In this document: positions 49,988 to 58,989 of the stretch, piece after piece
How positions within the stretch are numbered: the first letter of the stretch is position 1
Layout: the number at the start of each line of letters is the position of its first letter
Source of the DNA: Halovivax gelatinilyticus
GTDB lineage: Archaea; Halobacteriota; Halobacteria; Halobacteriales; Natrialbaceae
NCBI RefSeq assembly: GCF_024300625.1
Contig: NZ_CP101322.1
Coordinates: 1,129,992 to 1,193,991 of the forward strand
Direction of reading: 5' to 3'
DNA length: 64,000 nucleotides
Made by a program: the position numbers and the translations under genes
Notes under the pieces: model-generated
What the model saw: only the letters and a program-made list of their open reading frames with translations
Databases searched by the model: none
Told to the model about the DNA's origin: nothing

Positions 49988-50875
49988 TCAGTCGCGCACG
50001 GACACTGACAGTCGCTCGTCGACGAACAGTTCCATCGAGTCACCCCCACACGTGAGGGTGAGCGAGAGTCCATCCGCCAGTCGCTCGACCGATCGGTCCG
50101 TCATCGCGAACTCGCGCGTCCAGACGGGCGCCGCCGCGAGGTCGACGCCGCGGTCGGCGAAGAACGAGACGACGGGTGGGCGGTCGATCACCGTCATGCC
50201 GACCGACGCGTAGGACCGGTGCCCGCAGTGGTCGCAGGCCCAGTGGACGTGGTGGTCGATGAGCTCCGTGTCCGTGTAGGGATAGACGTCGACGTCACGA
50301 ATAGACGGCGTCACCCGGTTCGCACAGAGCGGGCAGCTGCCGCGCCCGAACGCGAAGCGCTCGTGGCGGTTTCTCGCGTCCAGGCGAGCGAGCAGGTCGG
50401 GGTCGTCGCCGCGACCGACCGCGCCGGGCGGAACCATCACCATGTCGTAGAAGTGATCGCACGCGTCGCAGGTCAGCCAGAACTCGCCGTAGCTCGAGTC
50501 GGCGACGATCGTCCCGTCACACCGGTAGCACCCGATTCCGGTGTCGATCGAGCGCGGCGAGAGGTCGCGGGTGATCGTCCCCGCCCGTATCGTTCGGTAG
50601 AGCAACATTCCCGCCGGTCGCATCCGGTAGCCCTCGTCGGTCCGCTCGACGTATCGGCCGACGAGGCGCTGTAAGTGGTAGTTGAACTTGCTGCTGTCGA
50701 CGTCGCCGTCGGTCGCCCGGCGAAGCTCCGAGAACGGGACGACAGGCGGTGGTTCCGTCCCGTCTCGGCTCGACCCGAGCGCGTAGAGGATCCGCGCGCG
50801 GATCTCGTTGCCGACGATCTCGAAGGCGGTGATCGCGTCCTCGCGATCGGCGCGTCCCTCACGGTCCCGCGTCAT
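49988..50875 (-). CDS. ArsR-like winged-helix regulator with zinc-finger domains
   Basis: The start MTRDREGRADREDAI at 50875. Residues about 15-95 are a winged helix (FEIVGNEIRARILYALG, SSKFNYHLQRLVGRYVERTDEGYRM). The remainder has three Cys pairs suitable for zinc ribbons: CYRCDG with CDACDHF, CPLCANR, and CDHCGHR. This layout is a known haloarchaeal HTH family. It is divergent from the flavin reductase gene, which it may control. Confidence 0.8.
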   Translation of the reverse strand: MTRDREGRADREDAITAFEIVGNEIRARILYALGSSRDGTEPPPVVPFSELRRATDGDVDSSKFNYHLQRLVGRYVERTDEGYRMRPAGMLLYRTIRAGTITRDLSPRSIDTGIGCYRCDGTIVADSSYGEFWLTCDACDHFYDMVMVPPGAVGRGDDPDLLARLDARNRHERFAFGRGSCPLCANRVTPSIRDVDVYPYTDTELIDHHVHWACDHCGHRSYASVGMTVIDRPPVVSFFADRGVDLAAAPVWTREFAMTDRSVERLADGLSLTLTCGGDSMELFVDERLSVSVRD

Positions 50876-51004
50876 CGTTCGATCTCTCGGGCCGAACCGC
50901 CTAAATCGACCGGTCCGGGCCGGTCGATCGCGAATTACTGTGCCATATCCTACAAAAATAGAGTGCCGGGAGCGTATATGGTCCACCCGACCCTGCATTC
51001 GAAT

Positions 51005-51577
51005 ATGACCGGATCAGTACACGTCGTCGGGCTCTGCGGGAGCCTGGCGGCAGAGAGCGTCACCCGAATCAGCGTTCGAACGGCACTCGACGGCGCCGCC
51101 GAGGTGGGCGGCCGGACGTCCCTGCTCGACCTCCGGACGTACGACCTACCGCCGTTCGATGCGGACGAAGCCGACGCGGGCGACGCGATTGCACTCCGCG
51201 GAGCCATCGACGAGGCGGACGCGATCGTCCTCGGGTCGCCGGTCTATCACGGTTCGGTCGCCTCGCCGCTCAAGACCGCGCTCGACTACTGCTCCCGGGC
51301 GGAGTTCGAGGGGAAGCCGGTCGGACTCGCCGTCGTCGCCGGCGGCCGATTTCCCAAACCGACCCTCTCACACCTGCGGGAGATCAGCCTCTCACTCGAC
51401 GCCCGGCCCGTCCCTCGGGGCGTCTGCGTCCCGAACGCCGGTTCCGCGCTCGACGACGGGCAGTTCCGAGACGCGTCGCTCGAAGCGCGACTGGTCGATC
51501 TCGGACGATCCGTCGCACGATACGCCGACGTGAGCGAGAAGACGACCGCGACGAACGAGGCGGTCGACGCCGTCTGA
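51005..51577 (+). CDS. NADPH-dependent FMN reductase
   Basis: Flavodoxin-like fold with VVGLCGSLAAESVTR (FMN phosphate loop), DAIVLGSPVYHGSVASPLKTALDYC and the AVVAGGRFP strand. Length of 190 is standard. The ATG at 51005 is chosen; the in-frame ATG at 50978 is 20-30 bases after a TATA-like TACAAAAATA (50951-50960) and would fit a leaderless transcript. It is 19 bp before the MFS gene. Confidence 0.85.
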   Translation: MTGSVHVVGLCGSLAAESVTRISVRTALDGAAEVGGRTSLLDLRTYDLPPFDADEADAGDAIALRGAIDEADAIVLGSPVYHGSVASPLKTALDYCSRAEFEGKPVGLAVVAGGRFPKPTLSHLREISLSLDARPVPRGVCVPNAGSALDDGQFRDASLEARLVDLGRSVARYADVSEKTTATNEAVDAV

Positions 51578-51596
51578 CCGACGGCGATCCACTCGA

Positions 51597-52847
51597 ATGG
51601 AAGAGAGCCCACCGAGAGCGGCGCGTTCGGATACGAACGGTTCCCCGCGAACCGTCGACCCGCCGCCGTTTCGCTACCGCTACTACGCCTACTGCCTGAC
51701 GCGGAACAACGGCCTGTTCGTCCCCGTCGGCATCCTCTACCTCCAGGAGCGCGGGCTCGGGCTCGACGCGGTCGGGTTCACCCAGGGCGCGTTTCTCGTC
51801 GCGCTGGTCGCGTTCCAGTTGCCGAGCGGGTACCTGAGCGACCGTCTCGGCCACCGAACCACGCTCGTCATCGGCTGCGTCGTCGTCTCGCTCGCGATGG
51901 CCTGCTACCCGCTCGCCGGCTCGGTATCGACGTTCACCGCACTCTTCGTCGCGTGGGCGTTCGGCTGGGCCTGTCGGACGGGGGCGGGCGAGGCCTGGCT
52001 GTACGAGGCCCTGGACGAGCGCGACGCGGCCGCGTCGTACGCGAGAATCGACGGCCGCGGGGCCACCGTCGAGCTGCTCGGGTCGGCCGGCGCCGCCGCG
52101 CTCGCGGGCGTCCTGTTCGCGATCGATCCGGCGCTTCCGTTCGTCGGCAACGCCGTCCTGACGGCGCTCGGGATCCCCGTTCTGTTGTCGTTGCCGGCGA
52201 CGACGTCGACGGGGTCGTTCTCGGTCGACGCGGCGGCCGGGTCGCTCGTCGCGCAGTTGAGTCGGCCGGACGTTCGCTGGTTCGTCGGCTACCTCGCCCT
52301 CTTCTACGCGCTGTTCGAGGTCACTCGCGCGTTCGAGCAACCGGCCGCGTCCGAGGTCGGCGTTTCCGTGACTGCGATCGGGCTCATGTACGCCGCGTTC
52401 AAGCTGGTTTCGGCGTGCGGGGCGTACGCCTCGGGAGCGGTCGCGGATCGGTTCGGCCCGCGAGCCGTCTTCGGCGTGCAGATTCCGATCGTCGGCGTCG
52501 CCTACGCGTCGATCTGGCTGGTTCCCCAGCTGGTGATCGTCGTCTTCTTTCTCACCCGGACGGCCCAATCGCTGACGCGACCGATCCAGAACCAGTACGT
52601 GAACGACCGCTTCGACGCCGACGGGCGGGCGACGGCCCTGTCGGGGATCTCGATGGCGACCGCTCTCGCCGGTGCCGTCTCTCAGTTCGCCGGCGGGCTC
52701 GTCGCCGTGCGGACCGGCGCCGTCACGCTGCTTCTCGTCGCGGGCGTCGGATTGTCGATCGCCATCGCAACTCTCTGGGTCGCCGCGACGCCCGTTCGGC
52801 CGGCGGAGCCACACCGAACCGCCGGCTCCGGGCCGCGAGCCGAGTGA
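51597..52847 (+). CDS. MFS transporter
   Basis: Twelve hydrophobic segments across 416 residues, with the MFS loop-2/3 motif SGYLSDRLGHRTTL at about 80-93 and a matching half-two loop SGAVADRFGPRAVFG. An N-terminal 25-residue polar tail is unusual but not unique. It is 19 bp after the flavin reductase, possibly co-transcribed. Substrate unknown. Confidence 0.87.
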   Translation: MEESPPRAARSDTNGSPRTVDPPPFRYRYYAYCLTRNNGLFVPVGILYLQERGLGLDAVGFTQGAFLVALVAFQLPSGYLSDRLGHRTTLVIGCVVVSLAMACYPLAGSVSTFTALFVAWAFGWACRTGAGEAWLYEALDERDAAASYARIDGRGATVELLGSAGAAALAGVLFAIDPALPFVGNAVLTALGIPVLLSLPATTSTGSFSVDAAAGSLVAQLSRPDVRWFVGYLALFYALFEVTRAFEQPAASEVGVSVTAIGLMYAAFKLVSACGAYASGAVADRFGPRAVFGVQIPIVGVAYASIWLVPQLVIVVFFLTRTAQSLTRPIQNQYVNDRFDADGRATALSGISMATALAGAVSQFAGGLVAVRTGAVTLLLVAGVGLSIAIATLWVAATPVRPAEPHRTAGSGPRAE

Positions 52848-52903
52848 GCGGGCGACACAATGCAGGTCAGCCAGTTATCCGCGCTCACGTCGAACTGTCG
52901 ACG

Positions 52904-53200
52904 ATGAACGTCCCCACCGACCGCCTGCTGATCATGCTCGTCGTCGCGACCGCGTTCGCCGTCGTCGGCAGCGGTTGGGCCGCCGGGCTCGTCCACGCCG
53001 AGGCGACGGGGACCGAGGAGTACCTCCTCCGGATCGCCATCACGGTCGCGTTCGTCGCGGTGCTGATCGTCTTCTGGTTCGCGTTCCGCCGCGCGGACCG
53101 CAAAATGGGCCGAATCGAGTGGGTGTATCGTCCGGCCGGTGGTTGCACTCTCAGGGGCGACCGGTTTGACGACACTCGCCGTCGGCCGGCTCTATGGTGA
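52904..53200 (+). CDS. small membrane protein, unknown
   Basis: The 98-residue product has two hydrophobic helices (about 8-30 and 42-62) followed by a basic, less hydrophobic tail from about residue 75. The last residues look atypical, so the gene could have an altered 3' end. It overlaps the next start by 7 bases. Confidence 0.6.
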   Translation: MNVPTDRLLIMLVVATAFAVVGSGWAAGLVHAEATGTEEYLLRIAITVAFVAVLIVFWFAFRRADRKMGRIEWVYRPAGGCTLRGDRFDDTRRRPALW

Positions 53201-53463
53201 GCGTATCCGACGTCGAGACGGTCGAAACCGAAGACGAGTACGTCCACGTGCGGTTTCGCGACCCGGACCGCTACGACGAGATCCGCACGCCCGACTGGGC
53301 CGACGAGCCCGCTCGGTCGGTCTCCGACGGGAGTCAGGTCCGGACCGGCCGGGTCGAGGGCGGTGACGACTGGGAGGTGACGAGCGTGCTGATCGACGAG
53401 CACGCCGGCGAAGAAAAAGCGATGGAGCAGGCCCGCGAGATCGTCGAGAAAATCGAATCCTGA
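53194..53463 (+). CDS. conserved small haloarchaeal protein, unknown
   Basis: MVSVSDVETVETEDEYVHVRFRDPDRYDEIRTPDWADEPARS is a typical acidic soluble haloarchaeal protein start; the C-terminus is a helix (GEEKAMEQAREIVEKIES). It overlaps the preceding gene by 7 bases. No motif recognised. Confidence 0.72.
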   Translation: MVSVSDVETVETEDEYVHVRFRDPDRYDEIRTPDWADEPARSVSDGSQVRTGRVEGGDDWEVTSVLIDEHAGEEKAMEQAREIVEKIES

Positions 53464-53494
53464 GCACCGGCCCGTTCTATTCGACAGTCATTCA

Positions 53495-53608
53495 GAAAGC
53501 GGTTCCGCGGTCGTGCGGAAAGCGGTTCGGCGGTCGTTTCGAAAGCGTTCAGTGGTCGGTCAACGGGCGATTCTGTGGTCGTTTCGTACGCAGTTCGGCA
53601 GTCGTTCG
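53495..53608. repeat. five imperfect about 23-bp tandem units
   Basis: GAAAGCGGTTCCGCGGTCGTGCG (53495-53517) is followed by four related units at 53518-53540, 53541-53564, 53565-53585 and 53586-53608, sharing GAAAGCG-TT--G-GGTCGT. They fill the gap between two convergent genes and may serve as a terminator or be a slippage product. Confidence 0.6.
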
Positions 53609-53615
53609 ACGGCGA

Positions 53616-53855
53616 TCACTCCGCGATCGTCAACACGCCGTTGTTCTCGGTGACGAGGTTCGCTTCGGGCGGTACGTCGAACTCGAACTGTTGCTCACCC
53701 GCGACGACGATGGCGGTTTCGTCGACGACGTCGACGGCGATCTCGCCAGCCGACGCGCCGAGGTCGACGGCGATCACGCTTCCGTCGTCGTACTCGTTCA
53801 CGCGGACGACGATGCCGCGCTCGGTCGCATCCTGGAGCGGTTGTGGAACGTTCAT
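53616..53855 (-). CDS. Hsp20-like small protein (DUF7127-type)
   Basis: MNVPQPLQDATERGIVVRVNEYDDGSVIAVDLG followed by EIAVDVVDETAIVVAGEQQFEFDVPPEANLVTENNGVLTIAE. The end GVLTI and alternating strands resemble the alpha-crystallin core, as in a small haloarchaeal family. Length of 79. It might act as a chaperone-like protein; this is inference. The upstream promoter lies near 53860-53875. Confidence 0.7.
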   Translation of the reverse strand: MNVPQPLQDATERGIVVRVNEYDDGSVIAVDLGASAGEIAVDVVDETAIVVAGEQQFEFDVPPEANLVTENNGVLTIAE

Positions 53856-54053
53856 ACATGTAATTGGGGGCGAGCACGTGTAAGGGGCTGGCCGGCAGAG
53901 GACAGTGTGGGATGTACCGGTACGTGACGCCCCACCCGTGAGAGACCGGTTCGATTCGACAATCGTAACCAGAATGCGTTTCGCCGAACGGTCGGCGTAG
54001 CCGCGAGCGGTTTCTGAACACCCTGAAGTGTGGGCCCGGCATACCGGTCTTAA

Positions 54054-55154
54054 ATGGCGGTTTCGACCGGGTCCGAGAACCGACGTGGCCTCGAGTTCTC
54101 CGCTGGCGCCTTCACCGGCGCGATAGGAGATACGATTACGGTCCTGCCGCTGGTGATCGGGCTCGCGCTTCTGACGGAGATCTCCCTTCCGCACGTCCTG
54201 CTCGCGTTCGGCGCGTTTCAGCTCGTCTGGGGCGTGGTCTACGGGCTTCCGGTCTCGGTCGAACCGATGAAGGCGCTGGCCGCATTGGCGATCGCCGGCG
54301 CGCTCACGTACGCCGAGCTGGCGCTTGCCGGGCTGATCCTCGGCGCGGTGTTGCTCGCCGTCGGCGCTGCGGGCGTGCTCGCGGCGGTCGAACGCTGGAT
54401 CGGCGAGCCCGTCGTTCGCGGCGTGCAGTTCGCCGTCGGCTTGCTGCTGATCGAGACGGGCGTGGATCTCGCGATCTCCGAGCTCTGGCTGGCCGCCGCG
54501 AGCGCGGCGATCGTCCTCGCGTTCGTCGCCCTCGGCGCCCGGGAGGCGAGCGGGCTGGTCGTGCTGGCGGTCGCGTTCGCGATCGCGCTCTGGTCGACGG
54601 GACTGCCGACGCCTCAGTGGCCCGGCCAACCGCCGACGCCCGCCTACGGCGAGGCGGTCACCCGCGCGACCCTGGAGGGGACGCTCGCCCAACTCGCGAT
54701 GACGGTGGGCAACGCCGCGCTCGCGACGTCGCTGCTGTTCGCAGACCGGTTCGACGCAGAGGTCTCGCCGGACGCGCTGTCGGTGAGCATGGGGACGACC
54801 AATCTGCTCGCCATCCCCGCCGGCGGGATTCCGATGTGTCACGGCTGCGACGGCGTCGCCGGCAAGCACGCCTTCGGCGCCCGGACCGGCGGGGCGAACG
54901 TCGTCGCCGGCATCGGCTACCTCGCCGGCGCGTTCGTGCTCACCGGCGCGCTCGTCGCCGCCTTCCCGCTGGCGATGCTCGGCGTGTTGCTGGTACTCGT
55001 CGGGATCTCGCTCGGAACGAGCGTGATGCAGTCGTCGATGCTCTGGCTCTCGGTGGCGATCGGAATCGCCTCGCTGCTCGTCAACCTCGGCGTCGCCTTC
55101 CTCGCCGGCGTGGTCGTGTACTTGCTCGTCAGGCGGTCGCGACGCGGCGTGTAG
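54054..55154 (+). CDS. putative molybdate/sulfate transporter (MOT1-like)
   Basis: About ten hydrophobic segments in 366 residues. The pieces GAFTGAIGDTITVLPLVIGLALLTEISL, YGLPVSVEPMKALAALAIAG, AIPAGGIPMCHGCDGVAGKHAFGARTGGANVVAG match MOT1-like transporters of the sulfate-permease superfamily (P-M-C-H-G conserved segment). Together with MoaB in this window it fits molybdenum use, but specificity for sulfate is equally possible. Confidence 0.82.
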   Translation: MAVSTGSENRRGLEFSAGAFTGAIGDTITVLPLVIGLALLTEISLPHVLLAFGAFQLVWGVVYGLPVSVEPMKALAALAIAGALTYAELALAGLILGAVLLAVGAAGVLAAVERWIGEPVVRGVQFAVGLLLIETGVDLAISELWLAAASAAIVLAFVALGAREASGLVVLAVAFAIALWSTGLPTPQWPGQPPTPAYGEAVTRATLEGTLAQLAMTVGNAALATSLLFADRFDAEVSPDALSVSMGTTNLLAIPAGGIPMCHGCDGVAGKHAFGARTGGANVVAGIGYLAGAFVLTGALVAAFPLAMLGVLLVLVGISLGTSVMQSSMLWLSVAIGIASLLVNLGVAFLAGVVVYLLVRRSRRGV

Positions 55155-55233
55155 CGCTATCTCGCACCTGCCACTTCGGTGAACGAGGTCGTGGGATCGA
55201 AAGAATCTACGTCGATCGGGAGGAGTTCCTCAC

Positions 55234-55455
55234 ATGGACGGACTCGTCGCGACCATCGCGAAGCTGGCCGGCGCCGGAACCGCGGCGACGCTCTTCGTCG
55301 CCACCGGCGTCTACTGGACGATCCGGGGAATCTCCGAGGGCGCCGGGAGCGAAGCGTACGCCGCGCAGGGACTCGGCCTCGCACTGACGTTCGTCGGCTG
55401 GGTCGTCCTGGTGGTCCTCGCGATCAACGTCTACGGCGCGTTCGGTCGCGAGTGA
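55234..55455 (+). CDS. two-helix membrane microprotein
   Basis: MDGLVATIAKLAGAGTAATLFVATGVYWTIRGISEGAG followed by a second helix (ALTFVGWVVLVVLAINVYG). The 73-residue protein has helices at about 8-29 and 46-68. It lies 80 bp after the MOT1-like gene and may share its transcript. Function unknown. Confidence 0.7.
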   Translation: MDGLVATIAKLAGAGTAATLFVATGVYWTIRGISEGAGSEAYAAQGLGLALTFVGWVVLVVLAINVYGAFGRE

Positions 55456-55543
55456 GTGCATCGACGGCGACGAACGGACGGCGTGGCGTCGGTCGACCTC
55501 TCGAAACCGAAGCCAATTTTTGTCTGCCCGTCGACGTGAAACC

Positions 55544-55792
55544 ATGGTTATTTCGACGGATCCGGCCATCGACCGCTCCGAGTACGATCCGACGGACCTG
55601 ATCGTTCGAACCGTCGAGGACGCCGTCGTCTACGGCGACGTCGAGTCGGAGACGGTGTTACACGAAGGAGGCCTTCGAATACTCGCGAACGGCTGGATCG
55701 AACTCGACACCGGCCGGTTGCTCTCGCCGTCGGCCGTCCACCACGTCGATGTCCGTCCGCCGGCAGACGAACGCGACGAGGTCGACGCCTGA
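55544..55792 (+). CDS. small conserved haloarchaeal protein, unknown
   Basis: The ATG at 55544 begins MVISTDPAIDRSEYDPTDLIVRTVEDAVVYGDVE, an acidic 82-residue soluble protein. Codon use matches neighbours. No motif recognised. It converges with the acetyltransferase gene with only 9 bp between stops. Confidence 0.7.
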   Translation: MVISTDPAIDRSEYDPTDLIVRTVEDAVVYGDVESETVLHEGGLRILANGWIELDTGRLLSPSAVHHVDVRPPADERDEVDA

Positions 55793-55801
55793 CCGACCTG
55801 A

Positions 55802-56401
55802 TCACCGATCGGCGGCCGCGTCGTACTGCTCCCGGCTCACGGTGTAGCGGTGCAGATCGTCGACCCGATCGTCCATCGGCACCCAGTTGCGTAGGATGCC
55901 GTCGTACTGGCCCTCGTGGGCCTCGACGTAGCGCTCGATCGCCCGTTTCGACGCCTCGTTGCCCTCGTTGTAGCCGGCGGTGACGAGGTCGAGATCGAGT
56001 CGCTCGAACGCGAGTTCCATCAGCGCCGCCGCCCGTTCGCCGGAGTAGCCGCGACCCCAGAACGGTTTTCGCAGGATGAGGCCGAGTTGGCCGGTTCGGT
56101 GCTCCCACTGACAGGTGAGCGTCGCCAGACCGGCCAGCTCGCCCGCCCCGTCCTCGCCGGGTTTCGGGCGGACCGCGTACGCGGCTCGCTCGGCCTCCTC
56201 CCAGCGGCGCTCGGCGTCGTCGATCGCGTCAGCCGCGTCCTTCGTCGTCGCGTACGGCGACTGCGGGACATACTCGAACACTTCGTCCACCCCCTCGGCG
56301 TGTCGGGCGGCGAACGCCTCGTACAGTTCGAAGACGTCAACGGTCTCGTGACAGAACCGTTCGAGGCGGAGTCGGTCCGTCTCGATCGATTCGGGGAACA
56401 T
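55802..56401 (-). CDS. GNAT-family N-acetyltransferase (RimJ/RimL-like)
   Basis: IETDRLRLERF is the usual first strand; LGLILRKPFWGRGYSGERAAALMELAFERLDLDLVTAGYNEGNEASKRAIERY shows the acetyl-CoA binding R/Q-x-x-G-x-G/A loop (RGYSGERA) and the RimJ-like last helix. Length of 199 fits. Target N-terminus or small amine unknown. Confidence 0.87.
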   Translation of the reverse strand: MFPESIETDRLRLERFCHETVDVFELYEAFAARHAEGVDEVFEYVPQSPYATTKDAADAIDDAERRWEEAERAAYAVRPKPGEDGAGELAGLATLTCQWEHRTGQLGLILRKPFWGRGYSGERAAALMELAFERLDLDLVTAGYNEGNEASKRAIERYVEAHEGQYDGILRNWVPMDDRVDDLHRYTVSREQYDAAADR

Positions 56402-56569
56402 ATTCTGCGCGTCACGCTACGAATACACTAACGTGCCGGTCGAACGAGATTCGGGAGGCGCATTTTGACTCACTCTCGGTGTCCGTGGTCGACCGATACG
56501 TCGAGGGGCGATTCGTAACATGCATAGATACAAATAGGAAAGGCAATACCATTAAGACATTACCCCGGA

Positions 56570-58303
56570 ATGTATAGAAAGAACGATAGTCGGAGGCGGT
56601 CCAGGCGAACGGTGCTCGTCACGGCATCCACCGGAATCGGGGCGTTGACGGCCGGTTGCGGGTTTCTGGAGGATTCGGCGGACGACGACGGTGACGGAGA
56701 ATCGACGGACGACGACGGTGACGATCCCGACGCGAAACCGGGACAATCGGAAGGCGAGGGCGACACGGAACCGCCGGAGGCGTCGATCTCGCTCGCCGAT
56801 CACCGAGACGAAGCGGAGTTGCAGATCGACGCCGTAGAGGCGTCGGTAGACGCCACGGTAGAGATCGTCGACTCGGAGGGAGCGACCTTGGCGCCGGCGA
56901 TCGAACTCGAAGCCGACGAGACGCTGACGGACTACGTCGTCGAGTTCGACGAGCCGCTCGATCGAGCACAAACCGTGACGGCTCGGCTCGTCCACGACGA
57001 CGAGGTGATCGCCAACGCCGAGACCGTAATTCTGTTCGACCTCATCGAGTTGCCGGTCGGCGACGTGACCTACGTCGAGGCCGAACCGGACCTCGGCTTC
57101 AACTACCCGTACTTCGCGTACGTCCCGGACACGATCGGATCCGGTGGCCCGATCTACGTCGAACCGAACAACACCGGCACGTCGACCGACGGATTCGAAT
57201 TTCATCGAGAGCGGGCGGAAATGAGACTCGACCCGAATATCTGGTTCCGGGAGATCCCCGAACACCTCGGCGCACCGTTTCTCGTGCCCGTCTTCCCGCG
57301 CCCCCAGAGCGATCCGGTGAGTGATGAACACTACGTTCACGCGCTCGACGCGGAAACGATGGCGATCGACGACGGACCGCTCGAACGGGTCGACCGACAA
57401 CTGGTGAAGATGGTCGATCACCTCCGCGCGTCGCTCGACGCGTCCGTGGGGTACGACGCACCGCCCGAGTTCCACCTGAACGGCTATTCGGCGTCGGGCA
57501 CGTTCGTCAACCGCTTTACGGCGTTACATCCCGACCGGGTCCGGTCCGTCACGGCGGGCGGCGTAAACGGCACGCTGATCCTGCCCCACGAACGCGACGG
57601 CGATCGCGACCTCCCGTATCCAATCGGCGTCGACGACGTCGCCGAGTTGACCGGCGACGAGTTCGACGAAGCGGCCTGGGCGTCCGTTCCGCAGTTCATC
57701 TACATGGGCGCAGACGACGAGAACGACACCATCCCGTACGACGACGCGTGGAGCGCCACCTTGCGAGAGATCGCGCTCGACATCTACGGCGAGGATATGC
57801 AAAACGACCGAATGCCCTACTGCGAGTCGGTGTACGACGACGCCGGAGCGAACGCCCAGTTTCACGTCTACGAGGACGTCGGTCACGACTTCAATCGGGC
57901 GATCGGCCGAGACGTCTACGAGTTTCACCGCCAACATCGCGACGAGGACGCACCCTTCGAACCCGTCAACGTCAGGGACGCCCCCGGCCTGAGCGTTTCC
58001 TTCGATTCACACCCTCGCGGCGGAGACACACAAATTACGATTCAGATGACCGTCCCGCCGGAGTACCTCTTGGACGGAAAAATCTCCGATGGCTCCGTCG
58101 CGCCGATGCTCGATACCGGAACGGAAATCGACTGGCGAGACCGTATCGAATTGTCGGGAGACAGGCACATACGGCCACGCGACATCCCCTTCGACGGCGT
58201 GCGTACGTTCGGCACCGAGCGTCCGTTAGAATCCGGCGAACAGGTAACCGTCGGTCTGATGGACGGCTCGATCGTCGCCTCGGAGACGGTCACCGTGGAG
58301 TGA
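56570..58303 (+). CDS. TAT-exported lipoprotein with alpha/beta hydrolase fold
   Basis: The N-terminus SRRRSRRTVLVTASTGIGALTAGC is a twin-arginine signal ending in a lipobox (Cys about 30). An acidic linker runs to about residue 75. A beta domain (about 76-160) precedes a hydrolase-like domain with FHLNGYSASGTFVNRF (G-x-S-x-G nucleophile), FIYMGADDENDT (candidate acid) and YEDVGHDFNRAIG (catalytic His). The C-terminal 80 residues are another beta domain. An extracellular, membrane-anchored esterase or peptidase acting on an unknown substrate. Confidence 0.85.
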   Translation: MYRKNDSRRRSRRTVLVTASTGIGALTAGCGFLEDSADDDGDGESTDDDGDDPDAKPGQSEGEGDTEPPEASISLADHRDEAELQIDAVEASVDATVEIVDSEGATLAPAIELEADETLTDYVVEFDEPLDRAQTVTARLVHDDEVIANAETVILFDLIELPVGDVTYVEAEPDLGFNYPYFAYVPDTIGSGGPIYVEPNNTGTSTDGFEFHRERAEMRLDPNIWFREIPEHLGAPFLVPVFPRPQSDPVSDEHYVHALDAETMAIDDGPLERVDRQLVKMVDHLRASLDASVGYDAPPEFHLNGYSASGTFVNRFTALHPDRVRSVTAGGVNGTLILPHERDGDRDLPYPIGVDDVAELTGDEFDEAAWASVPQFIYMGADDENDTIPYDDAWSATLREIALDIYGEDMQNDRMPYCESVYDDAGANAQFHVYEDVGHDFNRAIGRDVYEFHRQHRDEDAPFEPVNVRDAPGLSVSFDSHPRGGDTQITIQMTVPPEYLLDGKISDGSVAPMLDTGTEIDWRDRIELSGDRHIRPRDIPFDGVRTFGTERPLESGEQVTVGLMDGSIVASETVTVE

Positions 58304-58417
58304 TCGGTCCGTCGAGAGCGTCACCGATCGCGACAGATGTCGCCGCGAGGCCCGATACTCGGTCACGATTGTCGCCGAAGCGGCCGTTATACGGAGCGAC
58401 GACTAACGCTCGATGCG

Positions 58418-58492
58418 ATGAGCAAGAACGAGACGAGACAGCACGCGTCAGCCGACGTGGCCCCGGAGCTGTACGAACCGGAGGGGAAATGA
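58418..58492 (+). CDS. 24-residue peptide ORF translationally coupled to the next gene
   Basis: MSKNETRQHASADVAPELYE then PEGK and TGA, overlapping the following ATG by ATGA. It resembles very small haloarchaeal proteins (ADV-PELYEP) that I recall next to the GAGCTEIWEHL family. Too small to be certain; coupling and acidic composition support it. Confidence 0.5.
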   Translation: MSKNETRQHASADVAPELYEPEGK

Positions 58493-58674
58493 CGACCGAA
58501 CCGACCGGCGACGAACGCGACCGACGCGTCGACAGCGAGTCGCGACGCCCCGACGAGGAAGCGACCGCCGAGAATGCGGACGAGCGTCGCCCCGACGCGC
58601 ACCTGCGCGACGTGCAGGCGGGGGCCGGCTGTACGGAGATCTGGGAGCACCTCGCCGAAGCGAGAGAAGAGTAG
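58489..58674 (+). CDS. 61-residue haloarchaeal microprotein (GAGCTEIWEHL family)
   Basis: An acidic disordered N-terminal part (DERDRRVDSESRRPDEEATAEN) precedes a short conserved-looking helix LRDVQAGAGCTEIWEHLAEAREE with one Cys. The conserved C-terminal motif is familiar to me from haloarchaeal small proteins of unknown function. It starts within the stop codon of the 24-residue peptide. Confidence 0.65.
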   Translation: MTTEPTGDERDRRVDSESRRPDEEATAENADERRPDAHLRDVQAGAGCTEIWEHLAEAREE

Positions 58675-58711
58675 CCGAACGTATAGTACCGCGGGCGCCG
58701 TACCGATCCAT

Positions 58712-58894
58712 ATGTCACGCTGGAGGCCGATCCGAACGGTTCCGCGCCGCCTCTCCGACGCAGTGCCGTCGTTCGTCTTTCTGTCGTGTCCGGACCATCC
58801 GGCCAACGGCGGTATCACGGGCGAGGCGGCGCGGTCAGGTTCGCCGACTGACCCGCGCGACCCCGGCCACTCGTCCGAGCGGCCGGATCAGTGA
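58712..58894 (+). CDS. possible 60-residue small protein
   Basis: MSRWRPIRTVPRRLSDAVPSFVFLSCPDHPANGGITGEAA and a Pro/Ser-rich tail. The ATG follows a CCATATG context with no clear promoter. It has no acidic bias, so it may be a chance frame. The rest of 58675-58989 shows nothing. Confidence 0.28.
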   Translation: MSRWRPIRTVPRRLSDAVPSFVFLSCPDHPANGGITGEAARSGSPTDPRDPGHSSERPDQ

Positions 58895-58989
58895 CGTCGA
58901 GGCTGTATCCACGAGCGACGCCGTCAACACGTCGCGTTCTCGAACGGTGAGACACAGCTATTTCTCCCCCAGCGGTGTGGGTCTACGCC

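Noticed and set aside
51384-52814. 476-residue minus-strand frame opposite the MFS transporter
   Set aside because: Highly charged Arg/Asp shadow of a twelve-helix membrane protein.
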